From Rhizobium rhododendri (GTDB taxonomy: Bacteria > Pseudomonadota > Alphaproteobacteria > Rhizobiales > Rhizobiaceae): a stretch of DNA of 64,000 bases. The translations under genes were made by a program, and so were the position numbers. This document shows positions 54,097-63,025 of this stretch, one piece after another. Numbering within the stretch: position 1 is the first letter of the stretch; each line of letters opens with the position of its first letter. Location of the stretch: NCBI RefSeq assembly GCF_007000325.2, contig NZ_CP117267.1, positions 2,108,001 through 2,172,000 of the forward strand. Reading direction: 5' to 3'. The notes below the pieces were generated by a model. The model was not told where the DNA came from. It ran no database searches and worked only from the letters and a program-made list of their open reading frames with translations.

Positions 54097-54110
54097 ACCG
54101 TCCAGACGGT
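54097..54110. promoter_or_regulatory. Operator palindrome of the TetR/SMR operon
   Basis: ACCGTCCAGACGGT is an inverted repeat with 6-bp arms and a 2-bp centre, directly next to the TetR start and 21 bp from the end of the ABC ATPase gene. The position fits autorepression. Confidence 0.7.
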
Positions 54111-54131
54111 TTTGTCAATTGTATAAACCCG

Positions 54132-55220
54132 TCAACTGGCCGACCCCACCTCGATGCGCCTTTCCGTCGTGACATCGAAAATATGCACCTGCGATGGGTC
54201 GATGGACAGGCCGATGCGATCCCCCGGCCGTACGCCCCGACGGGAGGTCTCGACGATAGTCAGTTCCGGGACCGTGACTGTCGTCAGGAACGTCGAGGAC
54301 CCCGTCGATTCGACGGTGTCGATGCGGATATCGAACGTCCCCTGCCCTTCGGGCGCAGTGACGAGATGTTCGGGACGCAATCCGGCAAGCACCGGTTGGC
54401 CGGATTGCAACTGGCCGGAGATCGGCAGCATCCGCTGACCTTCTGCAAAATCGAGCACCACGCTCCGGCCATCGGCAGCGGCGCGTGCCGGCACGAAGTT
54501 CATCGCCGGTGAGCCGATGAAACCTGCCACGAAGCGATTGACAGGCCGGTCGTAGAGATCGAGCGGCGCACCCTGCTGCTCGATGACGCCGTCCTTCATG
54601 ACAACGACATGATCGGCCATCGTCATTGCCTCGATCTGGTCATGGGTGACGTAGACGAAGGTCGCCTTGAGCCGCTCGTGCAGCATACGGATTTCCTTGC
54701 GCATGTGGACGCGCAACGCCGCGTCGAGGTTCGACAGCGGCTCGTCGAACAGGAAGGCCTTCGGATGGCGGACGATGGCGCGGCTCATGGCAACACGCTG
54801 CCGCTGGCCGCCAGAGAGCTCGCGCGGGTAGCGTTTCATCAACGGCGTCAGCCCTGTGGTGGCTGCAACATCGGCAGCGGCCTTGCGGGCCTCGGCTTTC
54901 TTCACGCCACGGATGCGAAGGCTGTAAGTGAGGTTCTCCTCGACCGTCATGTGGGGATAGAGCGCATAGGACTGGAACACCATGGCAATGTCGCGCTTGC
55001 GCGGCGGCACGTTGGTCATCAGTTCGCCGGCAATGCGCATGTCGCCCGCAGAGATCTTCTCCAGCCCCGCCAGCGACCGCAGAAGCGTGGACTTGCCGCA
55101 GCCGGACGGCCCGACCAGCGCGACGAAAGTGCCGTCCTCGATGGCCAGATTGATATCCTTAAGCGCGTGGAAGGCGCCGTAGTACTTGTTGACGCCGCTG
55201 AGTTCGATTTGAAGGGTCAT
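54132..55220 (-). CDS. ugpC: Carbohydrate ABC transporter ATPase, UgpC/MsmK type
   Basis: This 362-aa ATPase of a CUT1 sugar importer has Walker A GPSGCGKST (residues 37-45), Q-loop QSYALYPHMTV, signature LSGGQRQRVAMSRA, Walker B LFDEPLSNLDA, the H-loop THDQIEAMTMAD, and a C-terminal TOBE/MalK-type regulatory domain (GLRPEHLV, RPGDRIGLSIDPSQVHIFD). The start overlaps the permease stop by 4 nt. It energises the two permeases upstream in the same operon. Confidence 0.95.
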   Translation of the reverse strand: MTLQIELSGVNKYYGAFHALKDINLAIEDGTFVALVGPSGCGKSTLLRSLAGLEKISAGDMRIAGELMTNVPPRKRDIAMVFQSYALYPHMTVEENLTYSLRIRGVKKAEARKAAADVAATTGLTPLMKRYPRELSGGQRQRVAMSRAIVRHPKAFLFDEPLSNLDAALRVHMRKEIRMLHERLKATFVYVTHDQIEAMTMADHVVVMKDGVIEQQGAPLDLYDRPVNRFVAGFIGSPAMNFVPARAAADGRSVVLDFAEGQRMLPISGQLQSGQPVLAGLRPEHLVTAPEGQGTFDIRIDTVESTGSSTFLTTVTVPELTIVETSRRGVRPGDRIGLSIDPSQVHIFDVTTERRIEVGSAS

Positions 55221-56044
55221 TTGAGGGCTCCCGATGTGAGGCCGGAAACGATGCGTCGCTGCAGAAGAACGAAGATGGCAAGGATGGGCGTCACATAGAT
55301 CGTCGAATAGGCCATGATCTTGTTCCAGTCGGTGGTGTTGGGGCCCATGAAGCTGTTGAGCCCGACGCTGGCGGGCTGCAGGTCCGCCGCCTGGATCATC
55401 GACTTCGAATAGACGAACTCGCCGAAGGCCTGCATGAAGATGAGAATGGCGCTGACGAGGATACCGTTGCGGGCCAGCGGCAGGACGATGTTGAAGAAGG
55501 CACCGATGCGCGAATTGCCGTCCACCAGCGCAGCCTCCTCCAGTTCCATCGGCACGCTCATGAATGTAGCGCGCACGAGCACCACGAAGAACGGCATCTT
55601 GTTCGCGGCGATGGCGATGATGACGGACAGACGCGGGTAGTCGAGCAGTCCGATCTGCGAGAAGCCGACAAATATCGGCGTGATCATCAGCGACGGCGGC
55701 AGCACCTGCAAAAGCAGGATCAGAAACAGCCCGACATCGATCCAGCGGTTGCGGTACCGCGCCAGCACATAGGCGCACCCGCAGCCGAATATCGAGATCA
55801 GCACGACGGCACCGACGGCGATGACCAGCGAGTTCCAGAGGTAGCGCGCCATGTTGCGGCTTGCCCACACCTCGCCATAGATGCTCCATTGGGGATCGTG
55901 CGGCCAGAAGCTGGGTGGCGTGACATACATCGCCGAGCCGCTTTTCAGACTGGTCACATACATCCAGTAGAGCGGAAAGAGGTAGATGACGGCAAGCACG
56001 ATGGCGGCAAACAGCATCAGCCTGTTGCGGAAAGTGTCACTCAT
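55217..56044 (-). CDS. Carbohydrate ABC permease, MalG/UgpE type
   Basis: This 275-aa inner-membrane permease has six predicted helices. The cytoplasmic EAA loop that docks on the ATPase is visible as LEEAALVDGNSRIGAFFNIVLPLARNG. The N-terminal helix LMLFAAIVLAVIYLFPLYWMYVTSL is typical of the second permease of CUT1 importers. Both ends overlap neighbours by 4 nt (permease 1 and ugpC), so the three are translated as a unit. Confidence 0.93.
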   Translation of the reverse strand: MSDTFRNRLMLFAAIVLAVIYLFPLYWMYVTSLKSGSAMYVTPPSFWPHDPQWSIYGEVWASRNMARYLWNSLVIAVGAVVLISIFGCGCAYVLARYRNRWIDVGLFLILLLQVLPPSLMITPIFVGFSQIGLLDYPRLSVIIAIAANKMPFFVVLVRATFMSVPMELEEAALVDGNSRIGAFFNIVLPLARNGILVSAILIFMQAFGEFVYSKSMIQAADLQPASVGLNSFMGPNTTDWNKIMAYSTIYVTPILAIFVLLQRRIVSGLTSGALK

Positions 56045-56943
56045 CCCCGCACCTCATGGCGTGTTGACCGGACATAGATCACCGAAGCGACAATGACGAA
56101 GACCAGCATGATGACCGAAATTGCAGCCCCCTTGGCGAAGTCGTACTGGCGGAACGACAGGTCCCAGGCCCAGAACTGCGCGACGTTGGACGAGTTGTTC
56201 GGCCCTCCGTCGGTAATCGCCGCAAACAGGTCGAATTGCTGCAGCGTGAAGATCAGCCCCAGCGAGACCACGGCACCGATGGTCGAGCGCATCATCGGCA
56301 GCGTAATCGTCCAGAAGCGCTGGAAGACATTGGCGCCATCGAGTTCGGACGCCTCGAACAGATCCTTCGGAATAGCGGCAAGGCCGACGGAGAGAAGGAT
56401 CATATTGAACGCGGCACCCAGCCAGATGTTGGCGAGAATGACGGCCCACAGCGAGAAATTCGGGTCCGATCGCCAGAAGATGTTGCTGCTGATGATGCCG
56501 GTTTCGCGGAGCATGAAATTAAAGATGCCGAAGTCGCCGGACAGCATCCAGTTCCAGACAGCGCCGACAACAAGACCGGGCATCACCCACGACACCAGGA
56601 ACAGCCCGCGCAGCCAGGAGGCGCCGGGAAAATTCACCCAGAAGAACAGTGCGAGGCCAAAGCCAATGGCAAACTGGCCGGCAATCGATGCTACGACGAA
56701 GATCGCCGTGTTGAAAAGGATGCTGCGCGTCTGCGGCAGCTGGAACAGGTCGATATAGTTCTGAAGACCGGCAAACGGCCTGATGAAGGTGCCCATGCTG
56801 AACATGTCGACCTGCTGGAAGCTCATCAGCACATTGTAGATGAGCGGCAGTCCGGACAGCAGGAACAGGAAGGACAGCGGAAAGACGACAAGCGTGATGT
56901 CGAAACCGCGACCGTCGGTGAGACTGGATAGGATTTTGCGCAT
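56041..56943 (-). CDS. Carbohydrate ABC permease, MalF/UgpA type
   Basis: This 300-aa membrane permease has six or so helices. The EAA loop reads DLFEASELDGANVFQRFWTITLPMM. The ATG at 56943 starts MRKILSSLTDG, before the first helix LVVFPLSFLFLLSGLPLIYNVL. Upstream in-frame sequence to 57228 overlaps the binding-protein gene and is not coding. It is separated from the binding protein gene by 142 nt containing a hairpin. Confidence 0.93.
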   Translation of the reverse strand: MRKILSSLTDGRGFDITLVVFPLSFLFLLSGLPLIYNVLMSFQQVDMFSMGTFIRPFAGLQNYIDLFQLPQTRSILFNTAIFVVASIAGQFAIGFGLALFFWVNFPGASWLRGLFLVSWVMPGLVVGAVWNWMLSGDFGIFNFMLRETGIISSNIFWRSDPNFSLWAVILANIWLGAAFNMILLSVGLAAIPKDLFEASELDGANVFQRFWTITLPMMRSTIGAVVSLGLIFTLQQFDLFAAITDGGPNNSSNVAQFWAWDLSFRQYDFAKGAAISVIMLVFVIVASVIYVRSTRHEVRG

Positions 56944-57044
56944 GGTCTCCCTGTGGGTCAGCACGGCGGTGCTGCCTTGCAATCTCGAAATGGGGCCATC
57001 TCTACATTGGCGACGAGACGGCCCCTTCCGGGAGGAAACTGTGG

Positions 57045-57069
57045 GGATGGCGGATCTGCACCGCCATCC
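57045..57069 (-). other. Intercistronic hairpin after the binding-protein gene
   Basis: GGATGGCGG, 7-nt loop, CCGCCATCC: a 9-bp stem 16 nt past the substrate-binding protein stop and about 100 nt before the permease start. There is no U-run. Such hairpins often protect the binding-protein mRNA so that it exceeds permease mRNA. Confidence 0.6.
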
Positions 57070-57085
57070 GGCTAGAGTGCTGGTA

Positions 57086-58315
57086 TCAGCCGAGCGCCTT
57101 GATCTTCTGGGCAGCCTGGTCGAGCGCGTCCTTCGGCGACATCTGGCCGGTGAGCGCCGCCTGGATGGCATCCTGGATCGCCTTGGAGATCTTCGCCCAT
57201 TGTGGCGACGGACCACGCGGCTTGGCATATTTCAGCTGTTCGACGAAGGTCTTCAGAGCTGCGTCTTTCAGAGCATTGCCGGTCGGCGGGATGGTGATGT
57301 CGGAGCGGGCCGGCAACTGGCCGAAATCCTTGAACATCGTCGGGTCCTGGGACACGAAATATTCCACCACCTTGAAGGCTTCTTCCGGGTGCTTGCTCTT
57401 CGAGAAAATCGCCCAGTTATAGTCGCCCATGGCCGACGAGCGTTGTGCGCCTTCCTCAGGAACCGGCAGGAGCGCGGTGCCCCAGTCGAACTTGGCATCC
57501 TTCAACATGCGATCGATTTCCCACGGGCCGGAAATGACCATGGCGGCATTGCCGGAGTTGAACGTGGCGGTCGAATCCCATTGCCCGCGTGTCAGCGAAT
57601 CGCGCGAGGCAAGCTTTTCGTCGATGATCTGCTTCCAGATGGTCAGTGCCTTAACAGCGCCATCCGTGTTGATGTGGTCGTAGGTGGCGCCGCCCATCTG
57701 TGCCCAGGGCAGGAACTGGAACGTCCCCTCTTCACCAGCCTTCGCTGAAAACGCCAGGCCGTAGACGTTCTTTGCCGGATCGGTCAGCTTCTTTGCATCC
57801 GCAACCAGCTCGTCCCAGGTCTGCGGCGGCTTGGCAGGATCGAGCCCGGCTGCCTTGAACATGTCCTTGTTGTAGTAAAGCGCGATAGTATTCGTTGCCT
57901 TCGGAACGCCGTAGTATTTGCCGTCCCACATCACCGACTTCAGCGGACCGGGGAAGTAATTGGCAGGCTTGACCACCGTCGACTTGGAAATCATGTCGGT
58001 GAGATCGAGAAAGGCGCCATGCGATGCGAACAGTGCATGGTCCGGATTGTCGATGGCGATGATGTCCGGCGCCTTGCCGGTCGAATAGGCGCGCATCGCC
58101 TCGCTGACAACGTCGTCGAACTGGATTTCGCGATATTCGATCTTGATGCCGTTGTTGAGCGCATTGAACCGCTTGGCAAGATCGGGGGCCGGTTGCCCAT
58201 CCTTGTCCAGCGACCAGACGGTGATGACTGTGTCCTCTGCCCTCGCCGAAAGTCCGAATGCGGACACGCTGGCCAGAGCCAGGACGCCAAGCAACATGAT
58301 TTTACGGATACCCAT
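57086..58315 (-). CDS. Sugar ABC transporter substrate-binding protein
   Basis: This 409-aa periplasmic binding protein of the family-1 (MalE/UgpB-like) type has a signal peptide ([21 protein letters not shown], then EDT). The mature protein has [58 protein letters not shown] and a C-terminal [21 protein letters not shown]. The sugar is not identifiable. It leads the transport half of the operon, after the isomerase and Gfo/Idh genes. Confidence 0.94.
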   Translation of the reverse strand: MGIRKIMLLGVLALASVSAFGLSARAEDTVITVWSLDKDGQPAPDLAKRFNALNNGIKIEYREIQFDDVVSEAMRAYSTGKAPDIIAIDNPDHALFASHGAFLDLTDMISKSTVVKPANYFPGPLKSVMWDGKYYGVPKATNTIALYYNKDMFKAAGLDPAKPPQTWDELVADAKKLTDPAKNVYGLAFSAKAGEEGTFQFLPWAQMGGATYDHINTDGAVKALTIWKQIIDEKLASRDSLTRGQWDSTATFNSGNAAMVISGPWEIDRMLKDAKFDWGTALLPVPEEGAQRSSAMGDYNWAIFSKSKHPEEAFKVVEYFVSQDPTMFKDFGQLPARSDITIPPTGNALKDAALKTFVEQLKYAKPRGPSPQWAKISKAIQDAIQAALTGQMSPKDALDQAAQKIKALG

Positions 58316-58394
58316 GGTTCTCCTCCTTCTTGGTTATCCATTGGACCGGCGTCCTCCCGCCGGCCTTATGCACGTCTTCAGTATCCTGCGAAAC

Positions 58395-59297
58395 TCAGGC
58401 GGCGATCGCGACGAAATCGCCACCGCGGCTCTTCTTCAGGTAATTCAGTCCGTGGACCTGACCGGTCATCTCCAACTCGTTGCGGTAGACCGGATCATGC
58501 CAGCCTTCGATGTCGATCGAGCCGGACCAGCCAGCCATCCGCAGCTCGGAGATGATGTCGGTCCAGTTGCTGTCGCCGAAACCGGGCGTGCGCATGAGGA
58601 CGAATTCTTCCTTACCGAAAATGCCATGCTCCTTGATTACATCCCAGCGGATCGTCGCGTCCTTGCCGTGGACATGAAAGATCTTCGACGCCCACTTGCG
58701 GATCTGCGGCAGCGGCTCGATCAGGTAGACCATCTGGTGGCAGGGTTCCCATTCCAGCCCGATGTTGTCATCCGGAGTTTCGTTGAACATAAGCTCCCAG
58801 GCATCCGGATTGTGGGCGATGTTCCAGTCGCCGGTCGCCCAGTTGCCTTCCATGGCGCAGTTTTCGAAGGCGATCCTGACGCCCTTGTCGGCGGCGCGCT
58901 TGGCAAGCTCGCTCCAGATCTGCTTGTAGCGCGGCAGGCTGTCGGTCAACGGCTTGTTGCGGACGCGGCCGGTAAAGCCGGCAACGCAAGTGGCGCCAAA
59001 ATGATGGGCGTTGTCGATACAATCCTTCCAGCCCTGCAGCGTCTGCAGGTCCATGTCGCCTTCCTCAAGCGGATTGCCGAACATGCCGAGTGTCGACATG
59101 GTGATATCGCGATTGCCGATGGCATCGATGCAGCGTTTGCCGAGCTCGGCAAGGTTCTGGCCGTTTGTCGTCTGCCAGAAGAACGGCTCGAAACTTTCGA
59201 AACCGAGATCGGCGATCTTGGAAATGCGCGCGGCAGCGTCCTCGTCGGAGGCCTTGACCATGGTGCCGATGCGGATGGAATTGGCTGGATTATTCAC
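58395..59297 (-). CDS. Sugar phosphate isomerase/epimerase (xylose-isomerase-like TIM barrel)
   Basis: This 300-aa AP-endonuclease-2/xylose-isomerase-fold protein has candidate metal ligands in AFENCAMEG (Glu), EWEPCHQMV, FHVHGKDATI (His-x-His) and SIDIEGWHDP (Glu). Family members epimerise or isomerise ketosugars or inositol derivatives. It is encoded between the LacI-side Gfo/Idh gene and the ABC importer, so it probably acts on the imported sugar after oxidation. Confidence 0.88.
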   Translation of the reverse strand: MNNPANSIRIGTMVKASDEDAAARISKIADLGFESFEPFFWQTTNGQNLAELGKRCIDAIGNRDITMSTLGMFGNPLEEGDMDLQTLQGWKDCIDNAHHFGATCVAGFTGRVRNKPLTDSLPRYKQIWSELAKRAADKGVRIAFENCAMEGNWATGDWNIAHNPDAWELMFNETPDDNIGLEWEPCHQMVYLIEPLPQIRKWASKIFHVHGKDATIRWDVIKEHGIFGKEEFVLMRTPGFGDSNWTDIISELRMAGWSGSIDIEGWHDPVYRNELEMTGQVHGLNYLKKSRGGDFVAIAA

Positions 59298-59323
59298 GAT
59301 CTCTGTCCTTGTACTGAAGGTCT

Positions 59324-60358
59324 TCAGGCTGAAATGTCGATGCGTTGTCCGGACCTGGCGCTCTCGATGGCGCCAAGCACCATGGCAAGGCTGCGGATAT
59401 TGTCGCTGCTCACCGTCTCAGGGGGCCGCCCGGTCTTTACGGCCTCGAGGAAGCTGGCGATGACGCTGGCATGACCGTGGGTCTCCGCCTCATGCTCGGG
59501 TCCCGGCACCTCGATCGGGGTAAAGCCATGCAGCAGCCCCTCCTCGTTGCCGGCGACCGTCGCCTCGAAAGCGTCCTCGCCATCCCAGGTCAGCATGCCC
59601 TTCGAGCCCGTCAGCCGCCACTGGCTTTCCCAGCTCGTCCGCCGCCCCTCGGCACACCAGGAGCCGCGATAGGTGAAAGTGACGTCGTCCGAAAATTCGA
59701 AGATGGCGTGGGCAGATGCACCGTCGCGGTACCATGAGCCTTTCGGGTTCGTCTCTACGCAATAGACGGCCAGCGGCTTGCGGTCGGCAACGAAGCGCGC
59801 CGCATCGAAGGTATGGATCGCCATGTCGAGCAGCAGCACATGATCCATCTCATCGCGAAAACCGCCGAAATGCGGCCCGAGGAAGAAATCGCAGTGTATG
59901 CCGGTCAGTTCGCCGATGGCACCGCTTTCCACAAAGCGCCGCAGGCGCCGGATGCCGGCGATATAGCGGCGGTTCTGGATGATGGCGTGCACCTTGCCGG
60001 TCTCCGCGGCCAGTTCGATCAGTGCCGCACCTTCCGCTAGCGATGTCGCCATCGGCTTTTCCGAGAGCACATGGCAGCCGGCTTTCAGCGCCGTCGACAC
60101 GACGCCGAAGCGCGCAGCCGGAATGACGACGTCGAACACCATGTCCGCCTTCGTCCGGGCAATGACATCACCGAGATCGGAGCCTATGACGGCACCTTCG
60201 AGGCCGAACTCCTTGGCAAGGTTCTCAGCCGTCTCGCGGTTGAGATCGACGAGGCCGACAATTTTTATGGCAGCGGCTACCGCCGGGTCAGATGCGATGG
60301 CGCGCAACCAGCCTTTGGACATAGCTCCGCACCCGCACAAAATGGCATTGAATGTCAA
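59324..60358 (-). CDS. Gfo/Idh/MocA oxidoreductase, first gene of sugar operon
   Basis: This 344-aa NAD(P)-dependent dehydrogenase has an N-terminal Rossmann fold with a cysteine-containing loop (ILCGCGAMSKGWL), the EKPMA motif (LSEKPMATSLAEGA), and a candidate catalytic segment HVLLLDMAIHTFDAARF. It is only 26 nt from the isomerase gene downstream. As the first gene behind the palindromic operator, it is probably LacI-controlled and performs the first oxidation of the imported sugar. Confidence 0.88.
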   Translation of the reverse strand: MTFNAILCGCGAMSKGWLRAIASDPAVAAAIKIVGLVDLNRETAENLAKEFGLEGAVIGSDLGDVIARTKADMVFDVVIPAARFGVVSTALKAGCHVLSEKPMATSLAEGAALIELAAETGKVHAIIQNRRYIAGIRRLRRFVESGAIGELTGIHCDFFLGPHFGGFRDEMDHVLLLDMAIHTFDAARFVADRKPLAVYCVETNPKGSWYRDGASAHAIFEFSDDVTFTYRGSWCAEGRRTSWESQWRLTGSKGMLTWDGEDAFEATVAGNEEGLLHGFTPIEVPGPEHEAETHGHASVIASFLEAVKTGRPPETVSSDNIRSLAMVLGAIESARSGQRIDISA

Positions 60359-60404
60359 AATCTTTTCCTCCGCCGGAGCGCGTCATCTCCCATGACAATG
60401 GCTC

Positions 60405-60418
60405 CGTAAACGTTTACG
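60405..60418. promoter_or_regulatory. LacI-family operator
   Basis: CGTAAACGTTTACG is a perfect 14-bp palindrome with a central CG, the classical shape of LacI/GalR-family operators. It lies between the divergent lacI-type gene (60494) and the Gfo/Idh gene (60358), 47 bp before the latter. Confidence 0.85.
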
Positions 60419-60493
60419 AGACTAGTCAGAAATGTTTTGCTGTGTCAAGAGAGGGAAAAACGGAATTTGCCGACCGAAGGAAAAACGCCGCCG

Positions 60494-61531
60494 ATGAAGG
60501 GTATCCGACAGCTCGCCAAACACCTCGATATTTCGATCGGCACGGTCTCACGCGCCCTCAATGGCAAGGCCGATGTCAATGCCGAGACGCGTCAGCGTGT
60601 GCTCGCAGCAGCCGTCGAACTCGGCTATGTCGCCAACCAATCCGGCAGAAGCTTGCGCCAGGGAACGACCAACGTCATCGGCCTGATGATGGAATCGAGC
60701 AAGGAAACCAACGAGAACGGTGACAACTTCTTCCTAGGCCTCACCAGCGGGCTGCAGAGCGTGCTGTCGCGGCACAAGCTCGACCTTATCATGCTGCCCT
60801 GCCCGAGCGAAGAGGATCCGACCGAATACCTGCAGCGCATGGTCGCCCGCGGCATCGTCGACGGCATGATCATCTCTGCCACGCAGCGAATCGACCATCG
60901 TCTGGACCTCCTGTCACGCACCAAGATCCCTTTCGTCACGCTCGGCCGCAGCCAATCCGGCGGCGAATATTCCTGGGTCGATCTCGATTTCGACGGCGTC
61001 GCAAACAGCTCAGTCGACCGACTGATCGCCAAGGGCCATCGCCGCATTGCCGTCGCTGCCCCATCGAACGACGTCAATCTCGGCTACATCTTTCTCGACG
61101 GCTACCGGAATGCCCTGAAGCGCCACGGCATCGCATATGACCCGTCGCTGGTTTTCAGGGTCAAATCCAGCGAGCAAGGCGGCTACCAGGCGGCACACGA
61201 GATGCTGTTGCTTGACGACCGGCCAACGGCGATCATCCTCATCTACGAACTGATGGCGATCGGCCTTTACCGCCGGCTGACGGAGGCAGGCGTCATTCCC
61301 GGCCGCGACCTCGCCGTCATCGGCTTTCGCGAGGAGCCCCGCGCAAAATTCCTGCAGCCAACGCTGACCTGCTTTCGCATGTCGGTGCGCGATCTCGGTG
61401 TCGAACTGGCCGAGACCCTGCTGGCCACCATGCCCGCCTACGCGTCCTTCTATCCGAAAGGCGCCTGCAACACGATATGGCCGCTGGAGCTGGTGCCGGG
61501 CGAAAGCGATGGCTTCGAGCGGAAACCCTGA
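60494..61531 (+). CDS. LacI-family transcriptional regulator
   Basis: This 345-aa repressor has an N-terminal LacI helix-turn-helix (IRQLAKHLDISIGTVSRALNGKADVNAETRQRV, residues 3-35), a hinge helix region (GYVANQSGRSLRQG) and a periplasmic-binding-like sugar domain (VIGLMMESSKETN, GRSQSGGEYSWVDLDFDG). The ATG at 60494 sets the HTH 2 residues in; an earlier start at 60437 adds 19 unrelated residues. It is divergent from the sugar operon, and a matching palindrome lies between. Confidence 0.94.
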   Translation: MKGIRQLAKHLDISIGTVSRALNGKADVNAETRQRVLAAAVELGYVANQSGRSLRQGTTNVIGLMMESSKETNENGDNFFLGLTSGLQSVLSRHKLDLIMLPCPSEEDPTEYLQRMVARGIVDGMIISATQRIDHRLDLLSRTKIPFVTLGRSQSGGEYSWVDLDFDGVANSSVDRLIAKGHRRIAVAAPSNDVNLGYIFLDGYRNALKRHGIAYDPSLVFRVKSSEQGGYQAAHEMLLLDDRPTAIILIYELMAIGLYRRLTEAGVIPGRDLAVIGFREEPRAKFLQPTLTCFRMSVRDLGVELAETLLATMPAYASFYPKGACNTIWPLELVPGESDGFERKP

Positions 61532-61618
61532 CCGCAGCGCCGAAACGCCGCAGCCAGCCATCGAAGCTTGCGGGATTGTCGACCGCGCGGCATGTAGGAT
61601 GCAAAGCAGGAGCCGGCG

Positions 61619-62008
61619 GTGAGCGAAGAGACGACCACATTGTATGAAGCCATCGGTGGCGCGCCAACGGTGCACGCGCTGACCGATCGCTTCTATGCGC
61701 TGATGGATACGCTTCCCGAGGCCGCCCGCTGCCGCGCCATCCACCCGCCGAGCCTCGACGGCAGCCGGGAGAAATTCTACGAATACCTGACCGGCTATCT
61801 CGGCGGCCCTCCGCTCTACACAGACAAGCGCGGCCATCCCCGCCTGCGCAGCCGCCACTTGCCCGCAGCTATCGGACCACTTGAGCGCGACGAATGGCTG
61901 CTCTGTTTTCGCCGCGCACTGGATGAGACGATTGCCAGCGAGCAACTCAGGGGCATCATCTGGGAACCGGTCGAGCGCCTTGCCCACCACATGCAGAACA
62001 AGGAATAG
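61619..62008 (+). CDS. Truncated haemoglobin, group II
   Basis: This 129-aa globin of the 2-over-2 fold has the candidate proximal-His region PRLRSRHLPAAIGPLERDEWLLCF, the group II signature, with LYEAIGGAPTVHALTDRFYALMD at the N-terminus. Such proteins bind O2 or NO and help in stress defence. Start GTG at 61619 with AGGAG about 6 nt upstream; no ATG fits. The DUF423 gene follows 7 nt later, so the two are likely co-transcribed. Confidence 0.9.
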   Translation: MSEETTTLYEAIGGAPTVHALTDRFYALMDTLPEAARCRAIHPPSLDGSREKFYEYLTGYLGGPPLYTDKRGHPRLRSRHLPAAIGPLERDEWLLCFRRALDETIASEQLRGIIWEPVERLAHHMQNKE

Positions 62009-62015
62009 CAGCCCG

Positions 62016-62390
62016 ATGAAAGCCTATGTCCGCCCAACCCTTCTGCTTATGTCCGGCATCTTCGGCTGCGCAGGCGTTGCCCTGGCCGCAGCATCCGCGC
62101 ATGCCGGTGGCGATACGCACCTGCTGGCGTCGGCATCGGCCATGTGCCTCGCCCACGCGCCGGCCCTGCTGGCGCTCTACATCGGATATCGCAGCCTTCG
62201 CACCGCGCCGCTTGGCGGCCTGATGATGGGGCTCGGCACCCTGCTGTTCACAGCCGATCTGCTGGCTCTTTACGCAAGGGGAACCGGGCTGTTTCCGATG
62301 GCGGCCCCCATCGGCGGCTTCGCCATGATGGGCGGGTGGCTGGTCGTGGCAGCAGGCGCCTTCTTGCGGACAAGACCGACGCCCGATTGA
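62016..62390 (+). CDS. DUF423 family membrane protein
   Basis: This 124-aa protein has four predicted membrane helices (LLLMSGIFGCAGVALAAASA, MCLAHAPALLALYIGY, LGGLMMGLGTLLFTADLLAL, IGGFAMMGGWLVVAAGAFL). The GLGTLLFTADLLALY and PIGGFAMMGGWL motifs are those of DUF423. No function is known. It is 7 nt after the truncated haemoglobin gene, converging on the haem monooxygenase gene. Confidence 0.87.
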   Translation: MKAYVRPTLLLMSGIFGCAGVALAAASAHAGGDTHLLASASAMCLAHAPALLALYIGYRSLRTAPLGGLMMGLGTLLFTADLLALYARGTGLFPMAAPIGGFAMMGGWLVVAAGAFLRTRPTPD

Positions 62391-62405
62391 GATCAGCCAG
62401 ACGGC

Positions 62406-62720
62406 TCAGATGCCTAGGACCACGTTAAAACCCTCGAACACGGGATGGCCGATATAGACCGCCTTGTGATCGCCGGCATTGCGGTGGGACTTCCGAAAGC
62501 TCTCGGATTTGGTCCAGTTGATGAAATCAGCCTCGTTGGCCCAGGTCGTGTGCGAGGAAAACAGGGTGTAGCCCTCTTCTTCGTTTGTCTTGCTGCGCAA
62601 CAGCCGGAACTCGACGAAGCCCGGAACTTCCGGCAGGCTGGAATCGCGATTTCTCCAGATGGATTCGAATTCCGCCTCGGAGCCGACGGCTACCTTGAAG
62701 CGGTTCATGGCGATATACAT
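62406..62720 (-). CDS. IsdG/HmuQ-like haem-degrading monooxygenase
   Basis: This 104-aa antibiotic-biosynthesis-monooxygenase-fold protein has the IsdG triad pattern: Asn in AMNRFKV, Trp in FINWTKSESF and His in RKSHRNAGDH. Rhizobial homologues HmuQ/HmuD cleave haem to release iron. AAAGGGATTACC precedes the ATG. It is the last gene of a three-gene minus-strand run whose promoter region carries an iron-control box. Confidence 0.87.
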   Translation of the reverse strand: MYIAMNRFKVAVGSEAEFESIWRNRDSSLPEVPGFVEFRLLRSKTNEEEGYTLFSSHTTWANEADFINWTKSESFRKSHRNAGDHKAVYIGHPVFEGFNVVLGI

Positions 62721-62749
62721 GGTAATCCCTTTCGAGCCCTACGGGCCTT

Positions 62750-63025
62750 TCAAGCCTTGGAAGAATATCGCCGATGTTTGCCCGATGCAGCGGCAAAGGC
62801 AACCACATTTCTCCCCGTCGCGGCATCGCGTCCGAAGGCTGCGACTGGCACCTCGCCCGGCGGACGGGCGGCCTCACGTGGAAAGACAATGACATCAGGC
62901 GCATGGGCCGCTGTACCCCGCCGCGCCATCAGCGCAGAAATCTCAGGCACTGCAGCGCCGCCCTCACCAGTCGGCGCCAGCCTGTGGAGGCCGATCATAT
63001 TCACGCTGTCGGAGCTATCGGTCAT
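62750..63025 (-). CDS. Unknown 91-aa protein in iron-controlled operon
   Basis: This 91-aa protein matches no family I recognise. It has no membrane segment, and the C-terminal half is rich in Ala, Arg, Gly and Pro (PREAARPPGEVPVAAFGRDA). It shares an ATGA overlap with the DUF2325 gene upstream and lies 29 nt before the haem monooxygenase gene. The tight operon position and coupled start support it being expressed. A link to haem use is positional only. Confidence 0.6.
   Translation of the reverse strand: MTDSSDSVNMIGLHRLAPTGEGGAAVPEISALMARRGTAAHAPDVIVFPREAARPPGEVPVAAFGRDAATGRNVVAFAAASGKHRRYSSKA

Noticed and set aside
54132..55889. 585-residue fusion of an unknown N-terminus to the ABC ATPase
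   Set aside because: The first about 220 residues are the permease gene read in another frame; the ATPase starts at 55220 with the usual 4-nt overlap.
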